Shown here: positions 15,470 through 26,552 of the stretch, one piece after another | Numbering within the stretch: the first letter of the stretch is position 1 | How the letters are laid out: the number at the start of each line of letters is the position of its first letter | From: Sandaracinus amylolyticus | GTDB lineage: Bacteria; Myxococcota_A; Polyangia; Polyangiales; Sandaracinaceae | Reading direction: 5' to 3' | DNA length: 64,000 nucleotides | Assembly: GCF_000737325.1 (NCBI RefSeq) | Contig: NZ_CP011125.1 | Location: 9,486,001 to 9,550,000, forward strand | The notes under the pieces: model-generated | What the model was told of the DNA's origin: nothing | What the model saw: the letters and a program-made list of their open reading frames with translations, nothing else | Databases searched by the model: none | Translations under genes and position numbers: made by a program

Positions 15470-16873
15470 GTGTTCCAATCCGTCTTTCGTCTGACTTGCA
15501 TCCTGCTGCTCGGGGTCGGCGTCGCGAGCTGCGTCGCCGCGCCCGAGGAGGAAGACGCGCTCGACACGAACGCGGAAGAGCTCGTCTGGCCACGGCGATC
15601 GCTCCGCATCGCGGTGGTCGGCGCCGGTCCCTCGGGCCTCACCGCGGCGCAGACGCTGCGCGATCTCGGGTACCGCAACGTGACGGTGTTCGAGCGCGAG
15701 GATCGCGTCGGCGGCAAGGTGCACTCGCTGCGCGCCGGCGGCCGTGTGACCGAGCTCGGCGCGGTGTTCGCGTCGCCCGACTACCACCACGTGCTCGGCC
15801 TCGCGGACCGCTACGGCATTCCGTACGAGGAGTACCAGACCGACCGCGGCATCCTCGACCAGGACGTGGTGCACAGCGCGGAGTCGTTCCTCGCGAGCCG
15901 CTACTCGCAGCTCGAGCTGATCGGCGCGCTCGTCGCGTACGCCGGCGTCCAGGCGCGCTTCGCGCAGCTCAACCTGAGCGGCTTCGCGTACCTGCCCGAC
16001 GAGCTCGATCTGCCGTTCGACGAGTTCGCGGCGCGCAACGGCATCACGCCGATCGCCGAGCTCGTGCGCAGCGTGATGGTGGGCTTCGGGTACTCGTACT
16101 ACGAGGACGCGCCGGCGATGTACTTCCTCAAGCTCATCCCGTGGCTCGTGAAGCTCGGCGGCGAGCGCGGCCTGCAGCAGGCGCCGTACTACACGTTCCC
16201 CACCGGCTATCAGTCGATCTGGGAAGCGGTCGCGAGCGAGCTCGACGTGCGGCTGAATTCCGAGGTGACGTCGATCACCCGTCGCTCGTCCCGCCGCGGC
16301 GCGCCGATCGAGATCACGATCAACGGCACGCGCCGCTACGAGTTCGACGAGGTGATCGTCTCGGTCGCGCTCAACCGTGTCGGCGACTTCATGCCGCTCA
16401 CCGACGAAGAGGACGAGCTCTTCTCGCAGGTCGAGAGCGAGCGCTACTTCTTCAGCGCGTTCACCGCGCAGGATCTGCCGCGCGAGAGCGTGCTCTTCTT
16501 CCACGACCACGCGTTCCCCGACACGATCGATCACGTGAACGTGTGGGCGAGCCGCGATCAGTCGCCGCTGATGGTCGCGTACCAGATCGCCGACTGGAGC
16601 TCGTCGTACGCCGACATCACCGCGACGCTCGCCGCGGACGTCGCGTCGCGCGGCGGGCGCTTCGGCGCGCTGCAGCTGCGTCAGGAGTGGGACTACTTCC
16701 CGCACGTGAGCACCGAGGCGCTGCGCGGCGGGTTCTACGAGCGCGTCGAGTCGCTGCAGGGCGAGAACCACACGTACTACGTGGGCAGCACGCTCAGCTT
16801 CGAGACGGTCGAGCACTCCGCGCGCTACGCGCGCGATCTCGTGATCCGTCACTTCCCGCCCGCGTTCCTGTAA
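15470..16873 (+). CDS. FAD-dependent amine oxidase-like lipoprotein
   Basis: 467 residues from GTG 15470, preceded by a strong GGGAGGG at seven bases. The N-terminus is a lipoprotein signal ending VASC. The dinucleotide-binding fold starts at about residue 45 (IAVVGAGPSGLTAAQTL, then VFEREDRVGGKVHS), typical of flavin-containing monoamine oxidase relatives. The body continues to a C-terminal FAD-contact region (YYVGSTLSFETVEHSARYARDLV). Substrate is unknown; relatives oxidise amines or desaturate carotenoids and fatty acids. A flavoenzyme on the outer envelope is odd and may need Sec-independent export. I do not see a twin arginine, so FAD may be loaded after export. Confidence 0.7.
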   Translation: MFQSVFRLTCILLLGVGVASCVAAPEEEDALDTNAEELVWPRRSLRIAVVGAGPSGLTAAQTLRDLGYRNVTVFEREDRVGGKVHSLRAGGRVTELGAVFASPDYHHVLGLADRYGIPYEEYQTDRGILDQDVVHSAESFLASRYSQLELIGALVAYAGVQARFAQLNLSGFAYLPDELDLPFDEFAARNGITPIAELVRSVMVGFGYSYYEDAPAMYFLKLIPWLVKLGGERGLQQAPYYTFPTGYQSIWEAVASELDVRLNSEVTSITRRSSRRGAPIEITINGTRRYEFDEVIVSVALNRVGDFMPLTDEEDELFSQVESERYFFSAFTAQDLPRESVLFFHDHAFPDTIDHVNVWASRDQSPLMVAYQIADWSSSYADITATLAADVASRGGRFGALQLRQEWDYFPHVSTEALRGGFYERVESLQGENHTYYVGSTLSFETVEHSARYARDLVIRHFPPAFL

Positions 16874-16944
16874 TCGAATCGACGCCGCGAAGGAGGTCGA
16901 GCGCCCCGGCTTGACGCGGACGATCAGCGCCACAGGTCAGGCGC

Positions 16945-18156
16945 ATGCATCGTCTGCTCGCCCCAGGGCTCGCGCTCGTCCTCCTCGCGTGCGCTGGCTC
17001 TCCCGCGCCCGCGCCACACACCGATCGCTCGCTCTCCGCGCGCGTCGATGCCGTGATCGATCGCGCGATCGAAGAGGAGCGGATCGTGGGCGCGGTCGTC
17101 CTCGTCGCGGTGGACGGCCAGGTCGTGCATCGGCGTGCGGCGGGGCTGCTCGATCGCGAGGCCGGAACGCCGATGCGCGAGGACGCGATCTTCCGGCTCG
17201 CGTCGGTCAGCAAACCGATCGTGACCGCGGCCGCGCTCGCGCTCGTCGATGCGGGCACGATCGGGCTCGACGATCCGATCACCCGCTTCCTGCCGGAGCT
17301 CACGTTCCGCGACGCCGAGGGGCGCCCGTCCGTGATCACGATCCGCCAGCTGCTCAACCACACGAGCGGGCTCGGATACGGGTTCTTCGAGCCCGAAGAC
17401 GGTCCCTATCACCGCGCCGGCGTGTCCGACGGTCTCGATCAGCCGGGGCTCTCGTTCGAGGAGAACGCGCGGCGCCTCGCGTCGGTCGCGCTCCTCGCCG
17501 AGCCCGGCGCGGCGTTCGGGTACTCGCTCTCGATCGACGTGCTCGGCGAGATCGTCGCGCGCGCCGGAGGAGGCGCGCTGCCCGAGGTCGTCGCGCGGCT
17601 CGTCACGAATCCGCTCGCGATGCGCGACACCGGGTTCGTGGTGAGCGACGTCGATCGCCTCGCGGTCGCGTACGCGGACGGGACGCCCCGGCCGGTGCGG
17701 ATGGAGGACGGTCACGTCGTGCCGTTCGGCGCGAGCGGTGTGCGCTACGCGCCGTCGCGCGCGCTCTCCTCGCGCTCGTACCCGTCGGGCGGCGCGGGGA
17801 TGGTCGGGACCGCGGAGGACGTGCTGCGCGTGCTCGAGATGATCCGAAGGGGTGGCGGCGCGATCCTGCGGGCCGAGACGGCGCAGGCGATGATGCGCGA
17901 TCAGCTCGGGAGCGCCGATCACGCGGCGCTCGGCCCCGGCATGGGGTTCGGGTTCGGCGGCGCGGTCGTGCTCGATCCCGCCCTGGCGGGGAGCGCCGCG
18001 CACGCGGCGACGTTCCGATGGGGCGGCGCCTACGGCCACTCGTGGTTCGTGGATCCCGAGGCGCGCATCACGGTGGTCGCGCTGACGAACACCGCGCTCG
18101 AAGGGATGAGCGGGCGCTTCCCCGGCGAGCTCGAGCGCGCGGTGTACGGGCGCTGA
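16945..18156 (+). CDS. Serine hydrolase of the beta-lactamase/penicillin-binding fold (class C-like), lipoprotein
   Basis: 403 residues. The signal peptide ends in LLAC (Cys16), so it is lipid-anchored. The catalytic SxxK motif is SVSK near residue 91 (IFRLASVSKPIVTAAA). The second motif is probably YSLS in GAAFGYSLSIDVLGE, and the third is WGGAYGHSW in place of the KTG/HxG box. QLLNHTSGLGYG is the usual family landmark. Such proteins are esterases, D-aminopeptidases or peptidoglycan hydrolases more often than true beta-lactamases. It is convergent with the Hsp70 gene, with three bases between the stops. Confidence 0.8.
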   Translation: MHRLLAPGLALVLLACAGSPAPAPHTDRSLSARVDAVIDRAIEEERIVGAVVLVAVDGQVVHRRAAGLLDREAGTPMREDAIFRLASVSKPIVTAAALALVDAGTIGLDDPITRFLPELTFRDAEGRPSVITIRQLLNHTSGLGYGFFEPEDGPYHRAGVSDGLDQPGLSFEENARRLASVALLAEPGAAFGYSLSIDVLGEIVARAGGGALPEVVARLVTNPLAMRDTGFVVSDVDRLAVAYADGTPRPVRMEDGHVVPFGASGVRYAPSRALSSRSYPSGGAGMVGTAEDVLRVLEMIRRGGGAILRAETAQAMMRDQLGSADHAALGPGMGFGFGGAVVLDPALAGSAAHAATFRWGGAYGHSWFVDPEARITVVALTNTALEGMSGRFPGELERAVYGR

Positions 18157-18159
18157 CGA

Positions 18160-21030
<2,871 letters not shown>

Positions 21031-21214
21031 TGGGCGCGATGTGTACCATGCGCCCCGATCCACCGTCATGAACGCGCCGGCGCCGGTTTTCCGTGCTGCG
21101 TGGGCACCCGGTGGTGGATCGAGAGCGGCCTCGCGCTGGAGTGCTACGCGACGCCGTGTTTCGCGTCGGTGACGCGCGTACGCGCGGGTGCTCGCGGGTG
21201 TAGCCTCGACCGCG

Positions 21215-22501
21215 ATGGCGCGTTGCGTCGTGGCCTTGGCGCTCTGGGTCGTCCTCGCGGCGTGCGACGACGATCCATCGATGTTGATCGTCGTCGTCGA
21301 GAGCGACCTCGGGATCCCCGAGCCGCTCGACGACGTGCGCGCGGTCGTGAACGGCGAGGGCGAGCACACGTTCGAGCTGACGACGGAGGACCCGATCGAT
21401 CGGGTGCGCGTGCCGTTCTCGTTCGTGGTGGAGCCGCGCGGAGGCGACGCCGCGCGCACGGTGCACCTCGTGGTGGAGGGCCGGCGCGCCGACGGAACGG
21501 TGCTCGTCTCGCGCGAGGCGCGGACGTCGTTCGTGCCCCGCAGCGTGCGGCTGCTGCGCGTCGCGCTCTCGACGCGCTGCCTCGACGTCGAGTGCCCCGA
21601 CGGGCGCACCTGCATCGCGGGCGTGTGCGATCCGAGCAGCGTCGATCCGAGCACGTTGGACGAGGTGACGCCTGGCGCCGAGATCCCCGACGCCGCGCTG
21701 GACGATGGCGGCGCGCACGACGCGGGCAGCACCGACGCGGGCACGATCGACGCGGGCAGCACCGACGCGGGCAGCACCGACGCCGGCAGCACCGACGGCG
21801 GCACGATCGATGGAGGCGGTCGCGACGGCGGCACGTTCCCCGTCGCGTGCGCTGCGCTCCCCGCGGGCAGCGCGAGCGGCGTGTACACCATCGACCCCGA
21901 CGGCACCGGGCCGATCCCGGCCTTCGAGGCGTACTGCGACGGCGGCTGGACGCTGCTCGCGAAGGTCACGCCCGAGGGCGATCTCGAATTCGAGCACGCC
22001 GCGTGGACGAGCTCTGCACCGATGGTGATGGGCACGAACGATCTCGCCTACGCCGACGCGCTCACGAGCGCGTACTGGTACCTCCCGGTCGACACGCTGC
22101 GCATCGCGCTCGCGCGCACGAGCGGCACGACGCAGTGGGCGGTCACGGCCCTCGACGGGACCAGCGCCGCGCCGCTGCGCGACATCGTCCACGCCGGCAC
22201 CGCGACGTTCAGCACGTCGGCGGCGTCGCTGCGCACGATGCTCGACGTCGACGCGACGGTGCCCAGCGTGTGCGACAGCGGCGCGAGCGCGGCCCTCCGC
22301 ACGTTCCAGGTGCGCCTCGGCGTCGTCGCGGGCCGCACGTCGTCGTGCGAGCAGCTCCACGCGTGGTTCGGCATCGGCGCGACGCGCGCGATGGGCTGCG
22401 ACACCTCGGAGTCCACCATCGTCGCCGGAAGCGCGCTCCTCTGCGGCGCGCCCGGACAGCGCGGCGAGGACCCGCGCGTCGGCATCGTGATGGGCAGGTG
22501 A
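21215..22501 (+). CDS. Fibrinogen-like-domain lipoprotein
   Basis: 428 residues. ATG 21215 gives a lipoprotein signal ending LAAC. A beta-domain of about 120 residues is followed by a small Cys motif (CLDVECPDGRTCIAGVC). A linker of DAGST/DAGTI repeats (about residues 170-205) then leads to a C-terminal domain that starts SGVYTIDPDGTGPIPAFEAYCDGGWTLLAKV. This matches the opening of fibrinogen C-terminal-like domains (YxI..DG.....VYCDM..GGWT), which in animals bind glycans and acetyl groups. The calcium loop typical of the animal domain is not obvious. It probably acts as a surface recognition protein. TAGCCT sits eight bases before the ATG and there is no SD. Confidence 0.65.
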   Translation: MARCVVALALWVVLAACDDDPSMLIVVVESDLGIPEPLDDVRAVVNGEGEHTFELTTEDPIDRVRVPFSFVVEPRGGDAARTVHLVVEGRRADGTVLVSREARTSFVPRSVRLLRVALSTRCLDVECPDGRTCIAGVCDPSSVDPSTLDEVTPGAEIPDAALDDGGAHDAGSTDAGTIDAGSTDAGSTDAGSTDGGTIDGGGRDGGTFPVACAALPAGSASGVYTIDPDGTGPIPAFEAYCDGGWTLLAKVTPEGDLEFEHAAWTSSAPMVMGTNDLAYADALTSAYWYLPVDTLRIALARTSGTTQWAVTALDGTSAAPLRDIVHAGTATFSTSAASLRTMLDVDATVPSVCDSGASAALRTFQVRLGVVAGRTSSCEQLHAWFGIGATRAMGCDTSESTIVAGSALLCGAPGQRGEDPRVGIVMGR

Positions 22502-22526
22502 TCGCGCGGTGGAGTAGAACGCGCGC

Positions 22527-23075
22527 GTGGCCAGACCGCGAGACTTCGACGTCGACGCCGCGCTCGACGTCGCCGTGCGCCTCTTCTGGGAGCGCGGCTA
22601 CGCATCGACGTCGGTGCGCCAGCTCTGCGACGCGATGGGCGTGCAGCCGGGCAGCTTCTACGCCGCGTTCACGAGCAAGGAAGCGTGCTTCCACCGCGCG
22701 ATCGAGCGCTATCTCGCGTCCCAGGGCCTGCCCGCCGCGCCGAGCCACGACGCGATCCGCGCATGGCTGCGTGCGATCACCGCGCCGTCGCGGCGCGGCA
22801 AGGGATGTCTGCTGGTGACCAGCGCGGTCGAGCACCCGCTGCTCGATCCGCAGGGACAGGAGCTCGTCGCCGGTCGCCTCCGCGCGATGGAGGACTTCTT
22901 CGCGCTCTGCCTGCACGAGCGCGGCGAGCGCGCGAAGGACGATGCGGCGCTGCTCGCGGCGGCGGTCACGTCGATCCACGTGATGATGCGCAGCGGCGCG
23001 TCGAGCGCGCGCGTGAAGCGCGTCGCGCAGCGCGCGCTGGAGGCCACCGGCCTGCGCGACGACGACGATTCTTGA
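22527..23075 (+). CDS. TetR/AcrR-family transcriptional regulator
   Basis: 182 residues from GTG 22527. Residues 1-60 are the TetR helix-turn-helix (ALDVAVRLFWERGYASTSVRQLCDAMGVQPGSFYAAFTSKE). The C-terminal half is the ligand-binding helical domain and resembles the YxaF/TetR_C_16 type (GCLLVTSAVEHPLLDPQGQELV). TAGAAC is placed six bases before the start with no SD, so a leaderless transcript is possible. It is followed after 38 bp by a DUF1304 membrane gene, which is its likely target. Confidence 0.85.
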   Translation: MARPRDFDVDAALDVAVRLFWERGYASTSVRQLCDAMGVQPGSFYAAFTSKEACFHRAIERYLASQGLPAAPSHDAIRAWLRAITAPSRRGKGCLLVTSAVEHPLLDPQGQELVAGRLRAMEDFFALCLHERGERAKDDAALLAAAVTSIHVMMRSGASSARVKRVAQRALEATGLRDDDDS

Positions 23076-23113
23076 TCGACCGCTCAAGAATCTCGATCCA
23101 TAAGGAGCGAGCC

Positions 23114-23461
23114 ATGCTCTCGCTCCTCGCCACGCTCTTCGTCGCGCTGCTGCACGTCGGCTTCATGGTCCTCGAGACGTTCCTCTGGACCACGCCACGC
23201 GTGCGCAAGATCTTCGCGCAGTCCGCCGAGCAGGCCGAGACGACGCGCGTGCTCGCCGGCAACCAGGGCGTCTACAACGGCGCGCTCGGCGCCGCGCTCG
23301 CGTGGGCGGCGACCGCGGGACAGACCGCGGCCGCGTCGGTGCTGCTGCTCTTCGTGATCGTCGTCGGCGCGTACGGCGCGGCGACCGCGAAGCGCAGCAT
23401 CCTGTTCATCCAGGCGCTGCCCGCCGCGATCGCCCTCGCGCTCACCCAGCTCGGCCTCTGA
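23114..23461 (+). CDS. DUF1304 family small membrane protein
   Basis: 115 residues with four predicted helices. The N-terminus (LATLFVALLHVGFMVLETFLWTTPRVRKIF) and the segment AGNQGVYNGALGAALAW are family landmarks of DUF1304. AAGGAG lies seven bases before ATG 23114. It sits directly behind a TetR gene and probably forms one regulated unit with it. The molecular role of the family is unknown. Confidence 0.85.
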   Translation: MLSLLATLFVALLHVGFMVLETFLWTTPRVRKIFAQSAEQAETTRVLAGNQGVYNGALGAALAWAATAGQTAAASVLLLFVIVVGAYGAATAKRSILFIQALPAAIALALTQLGL

Positions 23462-23468
23462 TCGACGA

Positions 23469-24449
23469 TCAGTCGGGCGACGACGCGAGCGCGCCCTTGC
23501 TCAGCGTGCGCCACTCGTAGGTGTACACGTCGAAGAGATCGCGCGGCGTGTGCCCCGCCTCGACGAGGCGATCGCGCAGCGTGCGCGCGACCGCGAGGTG
23601 CAGCCCGTACGCGGCGCCGGTCGGCGCGCCGATCGGCGGCGCGGTGAGCCCGAGCACGCGCGCCTGACGCTGGCTGACCGTCGGCTTCACCAGCACGTGC
23701 GCGTCCGGGTGCACGGCGGCCGAGAAGATCGTCGCGATCGTCCACGGCGCGTGCGCGGAGCCGAGCGAGCGCACGAACGCGTCGAAGCGCCGATCGTAGG
23801 GCTCGCTCCCGTGCAGCAGCTCGCGCAGCGTGCGCGCGACGTCGGCGTGCGCGGTCTCGGGGACGCGCTGGAACGCCGGGCGATCGGGCTTGGGGAACGC
23901 GAGCGCGTCGGTCGCGCCCAGCACCTTCGTCGCGTCCGCGAAGACCTCGTCGTGCGCGCCGCGCGCGAGGGCCGCGTCGAGCCGCTCGGCCGAGAGCAGC
24001 TCGCGCGCGAGCGCGATCAGCGCGTCGAGGTGGCGCTCGTCCCCGTCGAGCGTGCCGCGCTCCTCGCGCACGTAGCGAGCCCCCGCGAACCCGTCGGCGA
24101 AGCGCGACGCGAAGATCGCCTGCTGTCGCTCGAACGTGACCGTCGGCTCTGCGGGCGGCGCCTCGGCCGCGCTCTTCGATCGCGAGGCCTTCTTCTTCGA
24201 CGCGGCGCTCGTCGGCGCGGGGCGACGCAGCAGCTGCCGCGCGAGCGACTCGCGCTCGCCCTCGGGCAGCTCGAGCTCGCGGATCGCGGTGTGGCCGTTC
24301 ATGAACGTTCGTTCACCCGCGTGCTCGAACACGTACTTGGTGCGGTCGGGCAGCGCTTCCGCGATCACCGCGCGCCCCCACTCCGCGCGGGTCTGATGGG
24401 TGAAGACGCTCGGCGTCGTGGCGGCGGCGGCGGCTCGTGCGGCGCTCAT
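23469..24449 (-). CDS. Protein of unknown function, last gene of the Fe-S repair/alternative oxidase operon
   Basis: 326 residues, soluble, no signal peptide. I do not recognise a family. The N-terminal 70 residues look like a folded unit (RAVIAEALPDRTKYVFEHAG, HTAIRELELPEGERESLARQLL). A Lys/Ala/Pro-rich linker (about 75-100) precedes a helical body with GDERHLDALIALARELLSAERLD, a PAFQRVPETAHADVARTLRELL stretch and VLVKPTVSQRQARVLG. There are no cysteines. It is 79 bp downstream of the alternative oxidase gene on the same strand with no promoter or terminator apparent between them. Its position argues for a role in the same stress response. Confidence 0.55.
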   Translation of the reverse strand: MSAARAAAAATTPSVFTHQTRAEWGRAVIAEALPDRTKYVFEHAGERTFMNGHTAIRELELPEGERESLARQLLRRPAPTSAASKKKASRSKSAAEAPPAEPTVTFERQQAIFASRFADGFAGARYVREERGTLDGDERHLDALIALARELLSAERLDAALARGAHDEVFADATKVLGATDALAFPKPDRPAFQRVPETAHADVARTLRELLHGSEPYDRRFDAFVRSLGSAHAPWTIATIFSAAVHPDAHVLVKPTVSQRQARVLGLTAPPIGAPTGAAYGLHLAVARTLRDRLVEAGHTPRDLFDVYTYEWRTLSKGALASSPD

Positions 24450-24528
24450 GGGTGACCGTCCTGGCTGGAGTGCGGGTCACGGAGCATGTCGTCCCCGTGT
24501 CGCGCGCCTGCCACGACCACGAACGCGG

Positions 24529-25206
24529 TCAGGCTCGCTCGAGGCCGAAGCGCGGCGACGGGATGCGCGCCTCGCTCTCGAGCTTGTGCTCGCGCTCGTC
24601 GAGCGCGATCTGCCGCAGCAGATCCGCGACGCTCAGGTACGTGCCGTACTCGGCCTCGTAGCGCGACGCGAAGGGCTCGCGCTCGAGCTCCGGGTGCGCA
24701 GCCACGAACGCCATGTACTCGCGCTCGGCGTGGTCCTCGAAGTCGCGGTTCAGCGCGTAGCTCCACGCCGGATGGAGGACGTAGAGCAACCAGCTCAGGT
24801 GGTAGTAGACCATCGCGAGCACCTGCGGGATCGCGCGATGGAGCAGCCACGACTCGCGCGCGCCGAGCCGCGCGCAGAGCTCCTCGAGGATCAGCAGGTG
24901 CCACTGCTCGTTGTCCTGCTGGGCGCGGTGCTCGCTCACCGCGCCGAAGATGCGCGAGGGCGCGTCGGGGTCGCGATGGGTGTGGGTGATCGCGACGTAC
25001 GCGACGTTCTCCCAGGCCTGGTAGGGCACGCGCGCGATCACCTCGAGCACGCGGAACTTCACGAGGCTCGCGGCGCGGCCGTACACGAGATCCATCACCG
25101 CGAAGAGCGCGCGGGCAGCGATGCCGTGGCGGATGCGGGGCGCGCGCAGGGTGCGCGCTTCTTCGTCACGGCGCGCCTCGGCGCGCCGCTCGAGCGTGGT
25201 GTCCAT
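24529..25206 (-). CDS. aox: Alternative oxidase (di-iron quinol oxidase), plastid-terminal-oxidase-like
   Basis: 225 residues. All six expected iron ligands are present: E55 (LEVIARVPY), E100 and H103 (DNEQWHLL), E157 (FEDHAEREY), and E204 and H207 (LDEREHK). The wording LEVIARVPYQAWENV, WHLLILEEL and MVYYHLSWLLYVLHP is closer to plastid terminal oxidase than to the mitochondrial form. The enzyme moves electrons from quinol to oxygen without pumping protons. It is insensitive to nitric oxide and cyanide, unlike haem-copper oxidases. ATG 25206 has AGGAG ten bases upstream. It is third in the operon after the Fe-S repair and hemerythrin genes, so respiration could continue when NO blocks the main oxidases. 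Confidence 0.85.
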   Translation of the reverse strand: MDTTLERRAEARRDEEARTLRAPRIRHGIAARALFAVMDLVYGRAASLVKFRVLEVIARVPYQAWENVAYVAITHTHRDPDAPSRIFGAVSEHRAQQDNEQWHLLILEELCARLGARESWLLHRAIPQVLAMVYYHLSWLLYVLHPAWSYALNRDFEDHAEREYMAFVAAHPELEREPFASRYEAEYGTYLSVADLLRQIALDEREHKLESEARIPSPRFGLERA

Positions 25207-25268
25207 GACGATCTCCTCTCGGCGCGACGGCAGGGCCGCGCGCGTCGTCGTCTCTCGACGATCTGGGG

Positions 25269-25772
25269 TCAGTGTCCGCCCGCGGCGAACTTCATCCGGG
25301 CCGCGCCGCGCAGCGCGTCGGCCGCGGTGCGCGGCACCAGCGGCCCGTCGAAGTGCTTCGCGACCGGGATCGCGGGGTAGGTACGCGCGCGATGTGCGAT
25401 GTCGAGCGCGCGCTCGGGGCCCAGCACCACTTCGCACGCCGCGTAGAGGCCCTGCTCCTCGAACGCCTCGTGGGCGATCAGGAGCGATCGCAGCTCGGCC
25501 ACCAGCGCGACGTCGGGCGTGCCGACGAGCAGCGACGCGATCGCGCCGTGCTCGACGCGCACCCGGCGCGCGCCCTCGATCGGCTCGCCGCCGCGCACCA
25601 CGCGCACCTCGGCGAGGATCAGCTTCTCCTCGATCGCGATGTGCCGGAGCAGCCGCGCGCGGAGCGCCTCGAACGCCTCGAGGTCGAGCAGGCCGGCCGC
25701 GTCGGCGCGCGCGAGGAGCGCGTCGAGCTCGCGGTGCTCGTCCTCGATCAGCGCGCGCAGCGTGCTGGTCAC
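25269..25772 (-). CDS. Hemerythrin-like domain protein
   Basis: 167 residues. The GTG start at 25772 overlaps the stop of the upstream gene by four bases (GTGA), which fixes the start. The helical body carries the histidine and acidic residues of a hemerythrin di-iron site: DEHRELDALL, LLRHIAIEEKLILAEV, VEHGAIASLL and AHEAFEEQGLYAACE. Hemerythrins bind O2 or NO or store iron. Coupling with the Fe-S repair protein suggests a joint role, perhaps iron or NO handling. Residues 130-167 (PVAKHFDGPLVPRTAAD) are specific to this protein. Confidence 0.8.
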   Translation of the reverse strand: MTSTLRALIEDEHRELDALLARADAAGLLDLEAFEALRARLLRHIAIEEKLILAEVRVVRGGEPIEGARRVRVEHGAIASLLVGTPDVALVAELRSLLIAHEAFEEQGLYAACEVVLGPERALDIAHRARTYPAIPVAKHFDGPLVPRTAADALRGAARMKFAAGGH

Positions 25773-26440
25773 GACGCCTCGCTCTCGAGCCGCGGCGCGA
25801 GCACGTGGTTCTCGAGGTGCACGTGGATCAGCACGTCGCGCTCGAGGGTCTCGAGCTCGCGGAGCAGCGTGGTCCAGCTGCGGCACGCGCCCTCGGGCAC
25901 GACGTAGTCGCGCGCCGCTTCGCGCATGCGCTCGAGCAGCGCGCCGACCCCGAGGTGCTCCTCGCGCATCGCGTCGAGCTCGTGCTGCGGGACGCGGTCG
26001 CCGCGCGCGATCATCGAGAAGAGCTCGAGCTCCTCGCGCTCGAGGTGCGGGCGCAGCGACGCGTCGAGCTCCTCGACGATCGTGCGCAGCTCGACGAGGC
26101 GCAGATCACGATCGCCGTGCACCCGGGCGACCTTCGCGGCGAGGGGCACGAGGAAGGGCAGCGCCTCGCGCAGGTAGCCGTGATGGCGCGTGACGATGTG
26201 CTGCGCGAGCGCGGGCGTGGAGAGCGCGCGCGGGTCGTCGTCGGTCGGGACCCGCGCGGCGATCGCGGCGTCGAGCTCGCGCGCGACCACGGCGGTGTCG
26301 AGCCCGCGGTCGGCGCACCAGTCGCGCAGCGGGCGCGCGCCGCGGCAGCAGAAGTCGATGCGGTGGCGCTGCAGCACCGCCGCGAGCTCGGGGTGCGCGG
26401 TCACGAGATCGGCCACCGGCCGAGAGACGTCGATGCTCAT
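25769..26440 (-). CDS. ytfE: Iron-sulfur cluster repair di-iron protein (RIC/YtfE/ScdA family)
   Basis: 223 residues. The N-terminal ScdA_N (DUF542) domain is clear: VADLVTAHPELAAVLQRHRIDFCC with the adjacent Cys-Cys pair. It is followed by a hemerythrin-like di-iron domain with histidines in VTRHHGYLREALP, LRPHLEREELELFSM, REEHLGVGALLERM and LIHVHLENHVLAPR. The family repairs Fe-S clusters after nitrosative and oxidative damage and can reduce NO. ATG 26440 has GGAGG eight bases upstream. The predicted sigma54 start of transcription is only about 14-16 bases before the ATG. First gene of a four-gene operon. Confidence 0.88.
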   Translation of the reverse strand: MSIDVSRPVADLVTAHPELAAVLQRHRIDFCCRGARPLRDWCADRGLDTAVVARELDAAIAARVPTDDDPRALSTPALAQHIVTRHHGYLREALPFLVPLAAKVARVHGDRDLRLVELRTIVEELDASLRPHLEREELELFSMIARGDRVPQHELDAMREEHLGVGALLERMREAARDYVVPEGACRSWTTLLRELETLERDVLIHVHLENHVLAPRLESEAS

Positions 26441-26465
26441 TTCCGGATCCTCCGCACCGACACGT

Positions 26466-26481
26466 TGCAGCGGAGGTGCCA
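26466..26481 (-). promoter_or_regulatory. Sigma54 (-24/-12) promoter of the Fe-S repair operon
   Basis: On the minus strand the sequence is TGGCACCTCCGCTGCA. It has the invariant GG and GC with exactly ten bases between them, and matches TGGCAC-N5-TTGCA with one change. The predicted start of transcription is near 26454, leaving a very short leader that contains the SD GGAGG. Confidence 0.8.
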
Positions 26482-26523
26482 CCGAGATTTCGCTGCAAAA
26501 CGCGAAGGAACGCGAGGACGCGC

Positions 26524-26538
26524 GTTCCATGATGGAAC
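26524..26538. promoter_or_regulatory. Inverted repeat GTTCCAT-G-ATGGAAC, upstream activator site
   Basis: A perfect 7-1-7 palindrome centred about 77 bases upstream of the predicted sigma54 start, the usual distance for an enhancer-binding-protein site. A 19-bp stretch (26522-26540) is identical to the one at 42614-42632, at the 5' end of the sigma54 activator gene. Confidence 0.75.
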
Positions 26539-26552
26539 ACGCGGAACGACGC

